Below are positions 1 to 8,609 of a stretch of DNA of 64,000 bases, piece by piece. A model generated the notes under the pieces. That model did no database searches. It was given only the letters and a program-made list of their open reading frames with translations, and was not told the DNA's origin. Where the stretch lies: assembly GCF_016522505.1 (NCBI RefSeq), contig NZ_JAEHOH010000011.1:1-64000 (forward strand), in the 5' to 3' direction. Within the stretch, counting starts at the first letter, position 1. Every line of letters begins with the position of its first letter. The stretch comes from Leucobacter chromiisoli (GTDB lineage Bacteria; Actinomycetota; Actinomycetes; Actinomycetales; Microbacteriaceae). The position numbers were made by a program, and so were the translations under genes.

Positions 1-78
1 CTGATCTCGAGCGTGGAATAGCCCTGCACCAAGAGGTGCAAGAGTGACTCGATAGTAGACCAAGGCCAGAACTTCATG
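1..78 (-). CDS. 5' end of an unidentified protein, cut by the window edge
   Basis: Only the first 26 codons are inside the window. The ATG at 78 is preceded by a very good ribosome binding site, GGAGGT, seven bases upstream on the minus strand. The visible residues start MKFWPWSTIESLLHLLVQG and remain open to base 1. The stretch looks helical, with a Leu-rich segment. No family can be named from so little, so this is called a gene only because of the start signal and the open frame. Confidence 0.5.
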
Positions 79-466
79 ACAGCACCTCCGGGTAAAAGAG
101 GTGTTGCGTTAGCCCCCTGAAACCACCGGGCGAAATGAGCACCTACTGACGAGCGGAGGAGCGGTCTCTCGCTCGACCTCTCGAGGGCAGTCTCAGGCCG
201 AGCAGAGCGATCTCGAGCACACCCGGACTCTTGAGAGCGCCGAGAAGGGCTCGCGGGCCCGCCGGCCCACCAGCCCGCCGGCCCGCCGGCCCGCCGGCCC
301 GCCGGCCCGCCAGCCCGCCAGCCCGCCGGCCCGCCAGCTCGTCAACCCGCGGGCCCGCCGGCTCCCGCTCAGGACGACGGGCCTCCCCGGGAGTACCCGC
401 GGACGCCCGGAGTGGTGTGGTGGGCCCCGCACACCTCTCCCCCGGTGTCAAGGACTATGCACGCCT
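79..466. other. Non-coding stretch between the edge gene and the TetR gene
   Basis: I see no supported gene here. The frames that are open owe their length to the GC-only octamer repeat at 258-361, and their translations are low-complexity Ala/Gly/Arg/Pro strings without a ribosome binding site. The left part (79-140) must hold the promoter of the edge gene on the minus strand. The right part holds the 3' flank of the TetR gene. Confidence 0.6.
258..361. repeat. 8-bp GC minisatellite, 13 units
   Basis: Thirteen head-to-tail octamers of consensus CCCGCCGG occur. Variants are CCCGCCAG, CCCACCAG, CTCGTCAA and CCCGCGGG. The central units (274-305) are four perfect copies in a row. Because 8 is not a multiple of 3, the translated pattern repeats every 24 bases in every frame, which explains the Arg-Arg-Ala-Gly-Gly strings of the open frames across it. 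Such arrays are prone to slippage and copy-number change. Confidence 0.9.
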
Positions 467-880
467 CTACGCGGGGTCTGCCGCGGGCGCCATGAGCGAC
501 TCGGCGGCCTCCAGGAGCAGCGCATCGAAGCGAGGCCCCGCGACGGCTCTCAGCTCGTGCAGATCCTCTGCGAGCGCATCGTGCAGTGCAGGATCCCCGA
601 GGGCGGCGACAGCCTGGTAGATGACCCGCCGCTGGTGGAGGGAGAGGTCGACGCCGTGGCGTTCGAGGGCGGCCTCGCGGGAGGCCTGGAAGCAGGCGAC
701 GAAGAGATCCCGCTTCGCACGGAAGCTCGCGTAGACGTGCGGCTGCGGAACGTCGGCCCTGGCCGCGATGGACGCGGTACTCGCCCCGTGATAGCCGAAG
801 AGGCCGAACTCGATGAGTCCGGCCTCCAGGAGACGCTCCCGGTTCTCGCCGGGCCTACGCCGTGGTCGACGCTCGGGCAC
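467..880 (-). CDS. TetR/AcrR family transcriptional regulator
   Basis: This is a predicted DNA-binding repressor of 137 residues, which is short for TetR proteins (usually about 190-210). Residues 12-58 match the N-terminal TetR helix-turn-helix: LLEAGLIEFGLFGYHGASTA, then IAARADVPQPHVYASFRAKR. The rest is a short helical ligand domain that ends early, so dimerisation or ligand binding may differ from the norm. The start is a GTG at 880, three bases after the stop of the GNAT gene, so the two are co-transcribed. It probably controls its own operon; the ligand is unknown. Confidence 0.85.
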   Translation of the reverse strand: MPERRPRRRPGENRERLLEAGLIEFGLFGYHGASTASIAARADVPQPHVYASFRAKRDLFVACFQASREAALERHGVDLSLHQRRVIYQAVAALGDPALHDALAEDLHELRAVAGPRFDALLLEAAESLMAPAADPA

Positions 881-883
881 GCG

Positions 884-1327
884 CTATCCCAGGTCGAGGA
901 TCTTGCGGTAGTGCTCGCCCATCGGGGCGAACCCGCGGTGGTTGTAGAAGGAGCCGATACGAGACGTCGACGCCGACAGCTGACGGACACCGCGCCCCAT
1001 GCAGTAGTGCTCGTTGGCCTGCATGAGCCGATCGCCGATACCGTGCCCGCGCGCGGCCTCGTCGATGACGATCTCCTGCAGGTGAGCGGTCAGCCCGGGA
1101 GCGTGCAGCAGGCGGGAGACCGTCATCAGCGAGTAGCCGACGACCTTGCCGTCCGACTCCGCGACGAAGAGCACGTTGGTCTCCTGGTCGCGATGGCGCA
1201 GCACGTTGTCGAGGGCGACCGAGAACTCATCGCGGCCGATCGGCTCGCGACCCGTCTGGTACTGGCGGGCCAGATCGAAGAGCACGGCCGCGTCCTCGAT
1301 TTGCCCCCTTCGAATCGTGATGCTCAC
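884..1327 (-). CDS. GNAT family N-acetyltransferase
   Basis: This 147-residue protein has the GNAT fold. Residues 3-20 form the first strand and helix. The acetyl-CoA loop is seen around residues 87-103 (EIVIDEAARGHGIGDRLM, the R-G-H-G-I-G version of the Q/RxxGxG/A motif). A C-terminal FYNHRGF segment is typical of the last GNAT strand and helix. The substrate cannot be told. It starts with GTG at 1327, 12 bases after ctaF stops, and is followed by the TetR gene after 3 bases. These two are therefore probably read through from the oxidase operon or from a local promoter inside ctaF. Confidence 0.85.
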   Translation of the reverse strand: MSITIRRGQIEDAAVLFDLARQYQTGREPIGRDEFSVALDNVLRHRDQETNVLFVAESDGKVVGYSLMTVSRLLHAPGLTAHLQEIVIDEAARGHGIGDRLMQANEHYCMGRGVRQLSASTSRIGSFYNHRGFAPMGEHYRKILDLG

Positions 1328-1339
1328 GTGACGCCCGCC

Positions 1340-1762
1340 TTACCGCGCGAAGTTGCCGCGGTAGTACTCGTAGACCCAGCCGACCACGCCGACGAGCACG
1401 AGGGGAACCGAGATGAACGAGAGCCAGAAGTTGAAGCCGATGCAGAGACCGAGCACCACGACCGAGGCGGCGAAGGCCAGGAAGATGGGCCACCAGCTCC
1501 AGGGGCTGAACTCACCGAGCTCGGGATCCCCGTCGTCGATGTCGGCATCCTCGCGGTCCTCGACGAAGACGCCGCCCGCCTTCTTCCGCACGAGTCCGAG
1601 ATAGAAGGCGATGAACGCCGCCAGCGCTCCCGACAGCAGGATCGCGGTGGAACCCACCCACTCGAGGTACTGGTGCTCGATGAGGTTCCATCCCGTGTAG
1701 ACCGCTGCGAGCAGGAAGAAGTAAGCCGCAAGGATCCAAAAGATGACGATGTTGGATTTCAC
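1340..1762 (-). CDS. ctaF: Cytochrome c oxidase subunit 4, actinobacterial type (CtaF)
   Basis: This small membrane subunit of the aa3-type oxidase is 140 residues long. Four hydrophobic helices are visible, roughly residues 5-25, 35-55, 85-105 and 110-130. A charged loop rich in Asp/Glu (about 60-78, EDREDADIDDGD) lies between helices 2 and 3, as in actinobacterial CtaF. It has no metal ligands of its own and is thought to stabilise the complex. The ATG at 1762 lies 18 bases after the ctaD stop, and the order ctaC-ctaD-ctaF matches other actinobacteria. ctaE and the qcr genes are not in this window. Confidence 0.92.
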   Translation of the reverse strand: MKSNIVIFWILAAYFFLLAAVYTGWNLIEHQYLEWVGSTAILLSGALAAFIAFYLGLVRKKAGGVFVEDREDADIDDGDPELGEFSPWSWWPIFLAFAASVVVLGLCIGFNFWLSFISVPLVLVGVVGWVYEYYRGNFAR

Positions 1763-1780
1763 TGTCTGAATCTCCTCGGA

Positions 1781-3439
1781 CTACTTCGTGCCGGCGAGCT
1801 CGCGCGAGTCGCCCTCCTGGCCGACCTGCTTGATGCCGCTGATCTCGGGGTGGTTGAGATCGAAGGCGGGCGACTCCGTGCGGATGCGCGGGATCGAGGT
1901 GAAGTTGTGGCGGGGCGGCGGGCAGGAGGTGGCCCACTCGAGCGAGCGGCCGTAGCCCCACGGGTCGTTCACGGTGATCGCCGGCGCGCGGCGCGCGGTG
2001 ACGTACACGTTCAGCAGGAACGGGATCATCGATGCGCCGAGGATCATCGCCCCGACGGTCGAGAGCTGGTTCATCCAGGTGATGCCGTCCTCGGGCAGGT
2101 AGGTGTAGTAGCGACGGGGAGCCGCCATGACACCGAGCCAGTGCTGCACGAGGAAGGTCATGTGGAAGCCGATGAAGAGCACCCAGAAGTGGATCTTGCC
2201 GAGACGCTCGTTGAGCATCTTGCCGGTCCACTTCGGCCACCAGAAGTAGAAGCCGGCGAACATCGCGAACACCACCGTTCCGAAGACGACGTAGTGGAAG
2301 TGCGCCACGACGAAGTAGGTGTCGGAGAGGTGGAAGTCGAGAGCGGGCGACGCGAGGATCACGCCGGTCAGGCCGCCGAAGACGAAGGTCACGAGGAAGC
2401 CGAGCGACCAGAGCATCGGGGTCTCGAAGGTGATCGAGCCGCGCCACATCGTGCCGAGCCAGTTGAAGATCTTCACGCCCGTGGGGACGGCGATGAGCAT
2501 CGTCATGAGCGCGAAGAATGGCAGCAGCACCGAGCCGGTGACGTACATGTGGTGGGCCCACACGGTCATGGAGAGCGCCGCGATGGCGATCGTCGCGTAG
2601 ACGAGCGTCTTGTAGCCGAAGATCGGCTTGCGGCTGAAGACCGGGAAAATCTCGGAGACGATGCCGAAGAACGGCAGCGCGATGATGTACACCTCGGGGT
2701 GGCCGAAGAACCAGAAGAGGTGCTGCCAGAGGATGGCGCCGCCCTCGCCGTTGTAGATGTGGGCGCCGAAGATGCGGTCGGCCGCGAGACCGAACATCGC
2801 GGCCGCGAGCACCGGGAAGACCAGCAGCACCAGGATCGATGTGATGAGGGTGTTCCAGGAGAAGATCGACATGCGCCACATGGTCATGCCGGGGGCGCGC
2901 ATCGTGATGATGGTCGTGATGAAGTTCACGCCGCCCATGATCGTGCCGAAACCGCTGACGCCGAGGCCGAGCACCCAGAGGTTGCCGCCGACGCCGGGCG
3001 AGAAGGTCATCTCGGAGAGCGGCGCGTAGGCGAACCAGCCGAAGGACGCCGCACCCTGCGGGGTGAGGAAGCCGCCGACCGCGATGAGCGAGCCGAAGGT
3101 GTAGAGCCAGAACGCGAAGGCGTTCAGACGCGGGAACGCCACGTCGGGAGCGCCGATCTGCAGGGGCATGATCACGTTGGCGAAGCCCGCGAACAGGGGC
3201 GTCGCGAACATGAGCAGCATGATCGTGCCGTGCATGGTGAACAGCTGGTTGTACTGCTCCTTCGTCGCGATGACCTCGAGGCCCGGAGCGAAGAGCTGCG
3301 CGCGGATGATCAGGGCCATGAGCCCGCCGATCAGGAACCACACGAAGGAGGAGATCAGGTACATGTACCCGATGACCTTGTGATCCGTGGACGTCAGCCA
3401 CGAGACAACGACGTTGCCTTTCTTCATGATTTCGCTCAT
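1781..3439 (-). CDS. ctaD: Cytochrome c oxidase subunit I (CtaD)
   Basis: This is the catalytic subunit of the terminal oxidase (reduction of O2 to water with proton pumping) in the plasma membrane, 552 residues with about 12 transmembrane helices. Visible family marks are the haem ligand region [10 protein letters not shown] (about residue 70), the CuB and cross-linked Tyr motif [10 protein letters not shown], the HH pair in WAHHMYVTG, and [10 protein letters not shown] with the two haem-ligand histidines. The listed ATG has a purine-rich site directly abutting it, so a second in-frame Met four residues on (MKKGN) could be the true start. It lies six bases after ctaC and 18 before ctaF. Confidence 0.97.
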   Translation of the reverse strand: MSEIMKKGNVVVSWLTSTDHKVIGYMYLISSFVWFLIGGLMALIIRAQLFAPGLEVIATKEQYNQLFTMHGTIMLLMFATPLFAGFANVIMPLQIGAPDVAFPRLNAFAFWLYTFGSLIAVGGFLTPQGAASFGWFAYAPLSEMTFSPGVGGNLWVLGLGVSGFGTIMGGVNFITTIITMRAPGMTMWRMSIFSWNTLITSILVLLVFPVLAAAMFGLAADRIFGAHIYNGEGGAILWQHLFWFFGHPEVYIIALPFFGIVSEIFPVFSRKPIFGYKTLVYATIAIAALSMTVWAHHMYVTGSVLLPFFALMTMLIAVPTGVKIFNWLGTMWRGSITFETPMLWSLGFLVTFVFGGLTGVILASPALDFHLSDTYFVVAHFHYVVFGTVVFAMFAGFYFWWPKWTGKMLNERLGKIHFWVLFIGFHMTFLVQHWLGVMAAPRRYYTYLPEDGITWMNQLSTVGAMILGASMIPFLLNVYVTARRAPAITVNDPWGYGRSLEWATSCPPPRHNFTSIPRIRTESPAFDLNHPEISGIKQVGQEGDSRELAGTK

Positions 3440-3445
3440 CCCTCG

Positions 3446-4321
3446 TTACTCGTTCTGGGCCAGAGACTGGTCGTTGTCGGGTGCGACGTAGTCCTGGTTC
3501 GGGTTGAACTCGAGCCCCTGGAACCCGTCGTTCTCGCCGGTAGCCTTCAGCGACTCGATGTACGCGTCGTATTCGCCCTGCTCGACGACCTTCACCTCGA
3601 ACAGCATCATGGAGTGGTACTCGCCGCAGAGCTCGGCGCACTTGCCCATGAACGTGCCGGTCTTGGTCGGCGTGAAGGTCATGTAGTTCGTCTGACCGGG
3701 GATCATGTCCTTCTTGTAGAGGAACTCGACCACCCAGAAGGAGTGGATGACGTCGCGGGTCTCGAGACGGATCTCGGTCGTCTTGTCCACCGGCAGGTAG
3801 AGTGTCGGCATGGTCTCGGGCTTGGCCGAGCCGTTCTCGTCGGTCTGCACCTGCACGCCCGAGAAGTGCACGTCGTCGTTCAGGTAGTTGAAGTCCCACG
3901 CCCAGCGCTTGCCGATGACCTCGACCACGTTCTCGGGGTTCGCGTCGCGGGCCTCGATCTTGGACTGCTCCTGAGCCGTGAAGGCGAAGAAGCCGAGCAC
4001 GAGGATGACGGGGACCACCGTGAAGAACGTCTCGATGGGCATGTTGTAGCGCATCTGCACCGGGATGCCGGTCTGCCCCTTGCGGCGGCGGTAGGCGATC
4101 GTCGCCCAGATGATGAGCCCCCAGGTGATGACGCCCACGGCGAGCAGCACGATCCAGGAGGTCACCCAGAGGCCGGTGATCCCGTCCGTGTGGTTCGTGG
4201 CACCCTCGGACCCAGCGGGGAGGAAGCCGCGCTGCTGCTCCGCAGTGCAGCCCGCGAGCACCAGCGCCACTGTCAGCGCGACGGGCGCCGCGACCCATTT
4301 CATTCGACGATTGGAACGCAC
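3446..4321 (-). CDS. ctaC: Cytochrome c oxidase subunit II (CtaC)
   Basis: This is the CuA-carrying subunit that takes electrons from the bc complex, 291 residues from the GTG at 4321. The GTG is chosen because GAAAGG sits six bases before it. The alternative ATG at 4303 is six codons further in. A lipoprotein signal with the lipobox LAGC is followed by two membrane helices (about 60-80 and 100-120 in the GTG numbering) and an extracytoplasmic cupredoxin domain. The CuA site is seen as GKCAELCGEYHSMM, with two Cys, His and Met in the classic order. It is first in the ctaC-ctaD-ctaF operon; the longer open frame upstream is a shadow. Confidence 0.95.
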   Translation of the reverse strand: MRSNRRMKWVAAPVALTVALVLAGCTAEQQRGFLPAGSEGATNHTDGITGLWVTSWIVLLAVGVITWGLIIWATIAYRRRKGQTGIPVQMRYNMPIETFFTVVPVILVLGFFAFTAQEQSKIEARDANPENVVEVIGKRWAWDFNYLNDDVHFSGVQVQTDENGSAKPETMPTLYLPVDKTTEIRLETRDVIHSFWVVEFLYKKDMIPGQTNYMTFTPTKTGTFMGKCAELCGEYHSMMLFEVKVVEQGEYDAYIESLKATGENDGFQGLEFNPNQDYVAPDNDQSLAQNE

Positions 4322-4458
4322 CGCATACCTTTCGAAACGTTGTCTCGCCGCCGTTCTAGGCAGGCGAAGCTGATGACTACCTGACAGCTTAGCGTGATCC
4401 TGAGCGCCGTTCGAACACACGCCGGGGGGTCGCGGAATCCGGCTCGGGCTTTTGCGGA

Positions 4459-4842
4459 TCAGCTGAAGCTGTCGCCGCAGGCGCAGCTCCCCTGGGCGTT
4501 GGGATTGTCGATCGTGAAGCCCTGCTTCTGGATCGTGTCCTCGAAGTCGATCGTTGCACCATTGAGATACGGGATGCTCATCATGTCGACCACGACCTCC
4601 ACTCCCCCGAAGTCGACGACCGCGTCGTTGTCGAGCGTGCGCTCGTCGAAGAAGAGCTGGTAGATGAGGCCCGAGCAGCCGCCCGGCTGCACGGCGATGC
4701 GGAGCCGCAGGTCGTCGCGCCCCTCCTGCGCGAGCAGGCTGCGCACCTTCTCCTGCGCGGTCTCCGTGAGAGCGACTCCGTGGGCGCGCTCCTCGGCGGC
4801 CACGTTCCCCTGGGTCTCGGTACTGATGGTGTCGGCGCTCAT
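4459..4842 (-). CDS. erpA: A-type iron-sulfur cluster carrier (HesB/IscA/ErpA family)
   Basis: This protein carries and inserts Fe-S clusters into apo-enzymes in the cytoplasm. It has 127 residues. The three conserved cysteines are present: one in QPGGCSGLIYQ and the pair in the C-terminal GSCACGDSFS. The start is set to the ATG at 4842 because AGGAGG lies six bases before it. The GTG two codons upstream would touch that site and cannot be used. It stands alone, about 140 bases upstream of ctaC and divergent from the DUF3043 gene. A link to maturation of oxidase-chain Fe-S proteins is inference from position. Confidence 0.93.
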   Translation of the reverse strand: MSADTISTETQGNVAAEERAHGVALTETAQEKVRSLLAQEGRDDLRLRIAVQPGGCSGLIYQLFFDERTLDNDAVVDFGGVEVVVDMMSIPYLNGATIDFEDTIQKQGFTIDNPNAQGSCACGDSFS

Positions 4843-4918
4843 GTGCACCCTCCTTGCTCACGCACTGGCATGGTCTCGCGTCTCGAGTGTCGCCCTCAGT
4901 CTACGCCGTGCGGCTGCT

Positions 4919-4947
4919 CATGACCCGAGTGCTCGGCACGGTATTCT
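4919..4947 (+). promoter_or_regulatory. Likely promoter of the DUF3043 gene
   Basis: TATTCT at 4942-4947 is a good -10 and has CATGAC 17 bases upstream (4919-4924) as a weak -35. The transcript would start near 4954 and have a leader of about 60 bases. The opposite strand of the same 170-base gap must hold the promoter for the Fe-S carrier gene. Confidence 0.45.
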
Positions 4948-5015
4948 GGTGTGGGTCCGGCGCATCGCCGGAGTTGACGGGCGCGCGGGTCGCGCATCGA
5001 ACGAGAGGGTCAGGC

Positions 5016-5597
5016 GTGGCGAAGAAGAGCACTGCGGAGACGTCGAGCGAGGGCGAGCAGCCCGAGGACGGCTCCCAGGGCCCCGTCGGCAAGGGCCGTC
5101 CCACGCCCTCCCGCAAGCAGGCGCAGGCGGCCAGGGCTCAGCCGCTCGTGGGTTCCCGCGACAAGGCGGCGCTGAAGGCCCAGCGCCGCCAGGAGCAGGA
5201 GCGCCGGGAGCGCGCCCGCGTCGGCATGATGCAGGGCGACGAGCGCTTCCTCACCTACCGCGACAAGGGGCCGCAGCGCCGGTACGTGCGCGACTACGTC
5301 GACGCGCGCTGGAACGTCGGTGAGATGCTGATCCCCATGATGCTCGTCGTGCTCGTCATGACCTTCATCCCCGGCCCCGTGCAGGTCGTGAGCCTGTTCG
5401 TCATCTGGGCCTTCGTGGCGATCGCGATCGTCGACGCGGTGCTGCTCGGCACGGTGCTCAAGCGCAAGCTCGGCGCGAAGTTCGGGGCCGACAAGGTGCA
5501 GCCCGGGTTCCGCTGGTACGCCGCCATGCGGGCGCTGCAGTTCCGCATGCTCCGCATCCCGAAGCCGCAGGTGAAGCGCGGGCAGTACCCGAGCTGA
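5016..5597 (+). CDS. DUF3043 membrane protein
   Basis: This 193-residue protein belongs to an actinobacterial family of unknown function (DUF3043). The first 70 residues are hydrophilic and rich in Lys/Arg/Gln/Ala. The segment GDERFLTYRDKGPQRRYVRD is typical of the family. Two transmembrane helices follow (about residues 105-125 and 128-148) and then a basic C-terminal tail. The GTG at 5016 is chosen since GAGAGG lies eight bases before it; the longer open frame upstream has no such signal. It is convergent with pyrD and ends at a shared terminator. Confidence 0.85.
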   Translation: MAKKSTAETSSEGEQPEDGSQGPVGKGRPTPSRKQAQAARAQPLVGSRDKAALKAQRRQEQERRERARVGMMQGDERFLTYRDKGPQRRYVRDYVDARWNVGEMLIPMMLVVLVMTFIPGPVQVVSLFVIWAFVAIAIVDAVLLGTVLKRKLGAKFGADKVQPGFRWYAAMRALQFRMLRIPKPQVKRGQYPS

Positions 5598-5613
5598 TCG
5601 GTTCGGGATCGCG

Positions 5614-5651
5614 GAGGGCCCGGCAGTTCCACTCGGATCTGCCGGGCCCTC
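5614..5651. terminator. Bidirectional terminator between the DUF3043 gene and pyrD
   Basis: A perfect 13-bp stem, GAGGGCCCGGCAG with CTGCCGGGCCCTC, is separated by a 12-base loop. It lies between two convergent genes, so it can serve both strands. There is no long T run, as is common in actinobacteria. Confidence 0.85.
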
Positions 5652-5707
5652 TTCCGTCGCCGGTCGCCCGCCCGGAGCTCCGACCCGGCTCCGCGGGAGG
5701 GCGCGGG

Positions 5708-6754
5708 TCAGGAGGCGGCGTTGCCCCGCCATCCGGCGCGCACGAGCCCGCGGTTGATCTCGCCCGCCCAGGCGGGCCCCTCGTAGATGAAGGCCGTGTA
5801 CCCCTGCACGAGATCCGCTCCCGCCTCCAGCCGCGCGAGCACGTCGGCGGCGGTCGTCACCCCGCCGACGGAGATCACGCAGAACCCCTCGGGGGCCGCG
5901 GCGCGCGCCCGGCGCAGCACCTCGATCGCGCGGTCGCGCAGCGGAGCTCCGGAGAGCCCGCCGGCGCCCATGGCCTCGACCTCGGTCGCGGGCGTCGCGA
6001 GCCCCTCGCGGGAGATCGTGGTGTTGGTCGCGATGACGCCGTCGAGGCCGAGCCTCGCGGCGAGCCGGACGATCCCGTCGACCTGCTCGTCGCCCATGTC
6101 GGGGGCGATCTTCACGAGCAGCGGGGTCTTCCCCGCGGCGTCGCGAACGGCGGTGAGCAGCGGCTCGAGCATCTCGAGCTCCTGCAGGCCGCGCAGGCCG
6201 GGCGTGTTCGGGGAGCTGACGTTCACGGCGAGGTAATCGGCGATCGGGGCGAGCCGCTGCGCGCTCCAGACGTAGTCCTCGACGGCGTCCTCGACCTCGG
6301 TGGCGCGGCTCTTACCGATGTTCACGCCGATGATCGGCCGGTGACGCCGCATCCTGGCGCGCTCGATCCGGGGCACGGCGGCCGCGGAGCCCCCGTTGTT
6401 GAACCCCATCCGGTTGATGAGCCCCCGGTCGGCGACGAGGCGGAACAGGCGGGGCTTCGGATTGCCGGGCTGCGCGTGCCGCGTGAGCGTGCCCACCTCG
6501 ACGTGCCCGAATCCGAGGGCGCCGAGGCCGGCGATGCCCTCGGCGTTCTTGTCGAATCCCGCCGCGAGGCCGAAGGGGCTCGGGAAGTCGAGCCCCAGGG
6601 CGCGCACCCTCAGCCCGGGATCCGGGGCGCACAGACCCCGCAGCGCGCGCTCGAGGGCCGGGGCGATCCGGATCGCGCTGAACGCCAGATGGTGCGCGGT
6701 CTCGGGATCCATGTGCCGGAGCACCGTGGTGAAGAGCGTCGGATAGAGGCGCAT
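5708..6754 (-). CDS. pyrD: Quinone-dependent dihydroorotate dehydrogenase, class 2
   Basis: It oxidises dihydroorotate to orotate in pyrimidine synthesis and passes electrons to quinone at the membrane. It has 348 residues. The N-terminal helical pair (residues 1-40, with HMDPETAHHLAFSAIR) is the class 2 membrane-binding extension. Visible marks are the FMN/substrate segment NRMGFNNGGS, NVSSPNTPGLRGLQ with the catalytic Ser, TNTTISR, and the phosphate-binding ISVGGVTT near the end. The ATG at 6754 lies eight bases after the nrdR stop, so hisD-nrdR-pyrD read as one unit. Confidence 0.96.
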   Translation of the reverse strand: MRLYPTLFTTVLRHMDPETAHHLAFSAIRIAPALERALRGLCAPDPGLRVRALGLDFPSPFGLAAGFDKNAEGIAGLGALGFGHVEVGTLTRHAQPGNPKPRLFRLVADRGLINRMGFNNGGSAAAVPRIERARMRRHRPIIGVNIGKSRATEVEDAVEDYVWSAQRLAPIADYLAVNVSSPNTPGLRGLQELEMLEPLLTAVRDAAGKTPLLVKIAPDMGDEQVDGIVRLAARLGLDGVIATNTTISREGLATPATEVEAMGAGGLSGAPLRDRAIEVLRRARAAAPEGFCVISVGGVTTAADVLARLEAGADLVQGYTAFIYEGPAWAGEINRGLVRAGWRGNAAS

Positions 6755-6762
6755 GGGTGCGG

Positions 6763-7266
6763 TTACTCCTTGGAGATGGAAGGGGCGGCTTCGGCGGGAT
6801 CGCCCGGGAGGCGCCCGGCCCTCGGATGATCCCGCAGCTCGGCGATCGCGGAGTCGAAGTCGGCGAGGCTGTCGAAGGCCTGGTAGACGCTCGCGAAGCG
6901 CAGGTAGGCGACCTCGTCGAGCTCGCGCAGGTGGGGCAGCACCGCGAGGCCGATGTCGTTGGCCTCGAGCTGGGCGACGCCCGTGGCGCGCACCGACTCC
7001 TCGACCTGCTGCGCGAGCAGCGCGAGATCGGCGTCGGTGACGGGACGCCCCTGGCAGGCCTTGCGCACGCCCGCCATCACCTTCTCCCGGCTGAACGGCT
7101 CGACCACGCCGGAGCGCTTGATCACCGTGAGACTGGCCGTCTCGGTGGTGCTGAAGCGGCGGCCGCACTCGGGACACTGGCGTCGGCGTCGGATCGAGAG
7201 CCCGTCGTCCGAGGTGCGCGAGTCGATGACGCGCGAGTCGGCGTGACGGCAGAAGGGGCAGTGCAT
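6763..7266 (-). CDS. nrdR: Transcriptional repressor NrdR
   Basis: This nucleotide-sensing repressor of ribonucleotide reductase genes has 167 residues. The N-terminal zinc ribbon is complete (CPFC at residues 3-6 and CPEC at 31-34, followed by GRRFSTTE). An ATP-cone domain runs from about 46 to 136 ([16 protein letters not shown] and the rest). The C-terminal 20 residues are variable. It starts two bases after hisD in the direction of transcription terms (hisD stop at 7269, ATG at 7266) and is followed by pyrD. Confidence 0.96.
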   Translation of the reverse strand: MHCPFCRHADSRVIDSRTSDDGLSIRRRRQCPECGRRFSTTETASLTVIKRSGVVEPFSREKVMAGVRKACQGRPVTDADLALLAQQVEESVRATGVAQLEANDIGLAVLPHLRELDEVAYLRFASVYQAFDSLADFDSAIAELRDHPRAGRLPGDPAEAAPSISKE

Positions 7267-7268
7267 CG

Positions 7269-8597
7269 TTACTCCTCTCCGGCTACCGGGCCCGGCGAGG
7301 GGAAGCGAGCGCTGACGGCCTCGCCGTGGGCGGGCAGCCCCTCCGCCGCCGCGAGCGCGAGCAGAGGCGCGTGCACCTCCGCCAGGGCGGCGCGGTCGTA
7401 GCCGATGATCTGCTGCGGGCGCAGGAAGGTGTGGGCCCCGAGGCCGGCGGCGAAGCGGGCGGTCCCGCCGGTGGGCAGCACGTGGTTCGACCCCGCGAGG
7501 TAGTCGCCCAGGCTCACCGGCGTGTAGCCGCCCACGAAGATGGCGCCCGCGTCCGTGATGCCCGCGAGCACCGACTCGTCGTCGCGGGTCTGGATCTCCA
7601 GGTGCTCGGGCCCGTACGCGTTGCTCAGGCGCGCCGCCGTCGCGAGGTCGTCGACCAGGATCACTGCGGACTGGGGACCGCCGAGGGCCGTGCGCACGCG
7701 CTCTGAGTGGCGCGTGCGCGGGGCGCGCCGGGCGACCGCGGCGAGCACCTCGGCCGCGAAGGGCTCGGAGTCGGTGACGAGCACCGACGCCGCGGCCTCG
7801 TCGTGCTCGGCCTGGCTGATGAGGTCGGCGGCGACGAACTCGGGGTCGGCGCCGTCGTCCGCGATGATCAGGATCTCGGTCGTGCCGGCCTCCGAGTCGA
7901 TGCCGACGAGACCGTTGACGACGCGCTTGGCCGCCGCGACGAAGACGTTGCCGGGGCCCGTCACCACGTCGACGGGGTCGAGTCCGATGCTCGGCACGCC
8001 GTGCGCGAACGCGGCGATGGCGCCCGCCCCGCCGATCGCGTAGACCTCGGTGACGCCCGCGAGCGCCGCCGCCCACAGGACGGCGGGGTGCACGGAGCCG
8101 CCGTGCTCCCGCTGGGCCGGCGACGCGAGCGCGAGGCTCGGCACGCCGGCGGTCTGCGCCGCGACGGCGTTCATGATGACCGACGACGGATAGGCGGCCT
8201 TGCCGCCGGGCGCGTACAGGCCGACCCGCGAGACCGGCTGCCAGCGCTGCCGGATCACGGCCCCGTCGGCGAAGCGGGTGACCTGCTCGGCCGGCACCTG
8301 GGCGGCGGATCCGCGGCGCAGCCGGGCGACGAGCTCCTCGAGCGCTCCTCTGACCTCGGGCGGGCAGTCCGCGAGCGAGGCGGCGATCGTCTCCTCGGGC
8401 ACGCGGAGCGCGTGCCCCTCCGCGCCGTCGAAGTCGCGGGCCTGCTCGCGCAGCGCAGCCTCGCCCCGCGCGGCCACGTCGGCGACGAGCGGGCGCACCC
8501 GCTCCACCGCCGTCTCCGCGTCGACGGCGGCGCGCGGAACGAGCCCGAGCAGCTCGGATCGGGAGAGGTCGCGCCCTCGGAGGTCGATAGTTCGCAT
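7269..8597 (-). CDS. hisD: Histidinol dehydrogenase
   Basis: It catalyses the last two steps of histidine synthesis, histidinol to histidine with two NAD+. It has 442 residues. The family signature is seen as [17 protein letters not shown], the zinc and catalytic region as [10 protein letters not shown] followed by [17 protein letters not shown] (Gln, Glu-His pair), and the C-terminal [10 protein letters not shown] zinc loop. The ATG at 8597 is used; a GTG one codon upstream is equally possible. The upstream gene on the same strand ends with 12 bases to spare. The other his genes are not here. Confidence 0.96.
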   Translation of the reverse strand: MRTIDLRGRDLSRSELLGLVPRAAVDAETAVERVRPLVADVAARGEAALREQARDFDGAEGHALRVPEETIAASLADCPPEVRGALEELVARLRRGSAAQVPAEQVTRFADGAVIRQRWQPVSRVGLYAPGGKAAYPSSVIMNAVAAQTAGVPSLALASPAQREHGGSVHPAVLWAAALAGVTEVYAIGGAGAIAAFAHGVPSIGLDPVDVVTGPGNVFVAAAKRVVNGLVGIDSEAGTTEILIIADDGADPEFVAADLISQAEHDEAAASVLVTDSEPFAAEVLAAVARRAPRTRHSERVRTALGGPQSAVILVDDLATAARLSNAYGPEHLEIQTRDDESVLAGITDAGAIFVGGYTPVSLGDYLAGSNHVLPTGGTARFAAGLGAHTFLRPQQIIGYDRAALAEVHAPLLALAAAEGLPAHGEAVSARFPSPGPVAGEE

Positions 8598-8609
8598 CAC
8601 CCGACCATT

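Noticed and set aside
143-620. Several open frames over the octamer array
   Set aside because: Their length is due only to the repeat, which has no stop in any frame; there is no start signal.
557-4384. A 1275-residue plus-strand frame over the oxidase genes
   Set aside because: It is antisense to ctaC, ctaD, ctaF and others, has the Glu/Asp/Arg/His-rich composition typical of shadows in high-GC DNA and no ribosome binding site.
4843-4848. GTG start two codons upstream in the Fe-S carrier gene
   Set aside because: The ribosome binding site touches this GTG directly, so only the ATG at 4842 has workable spacing.
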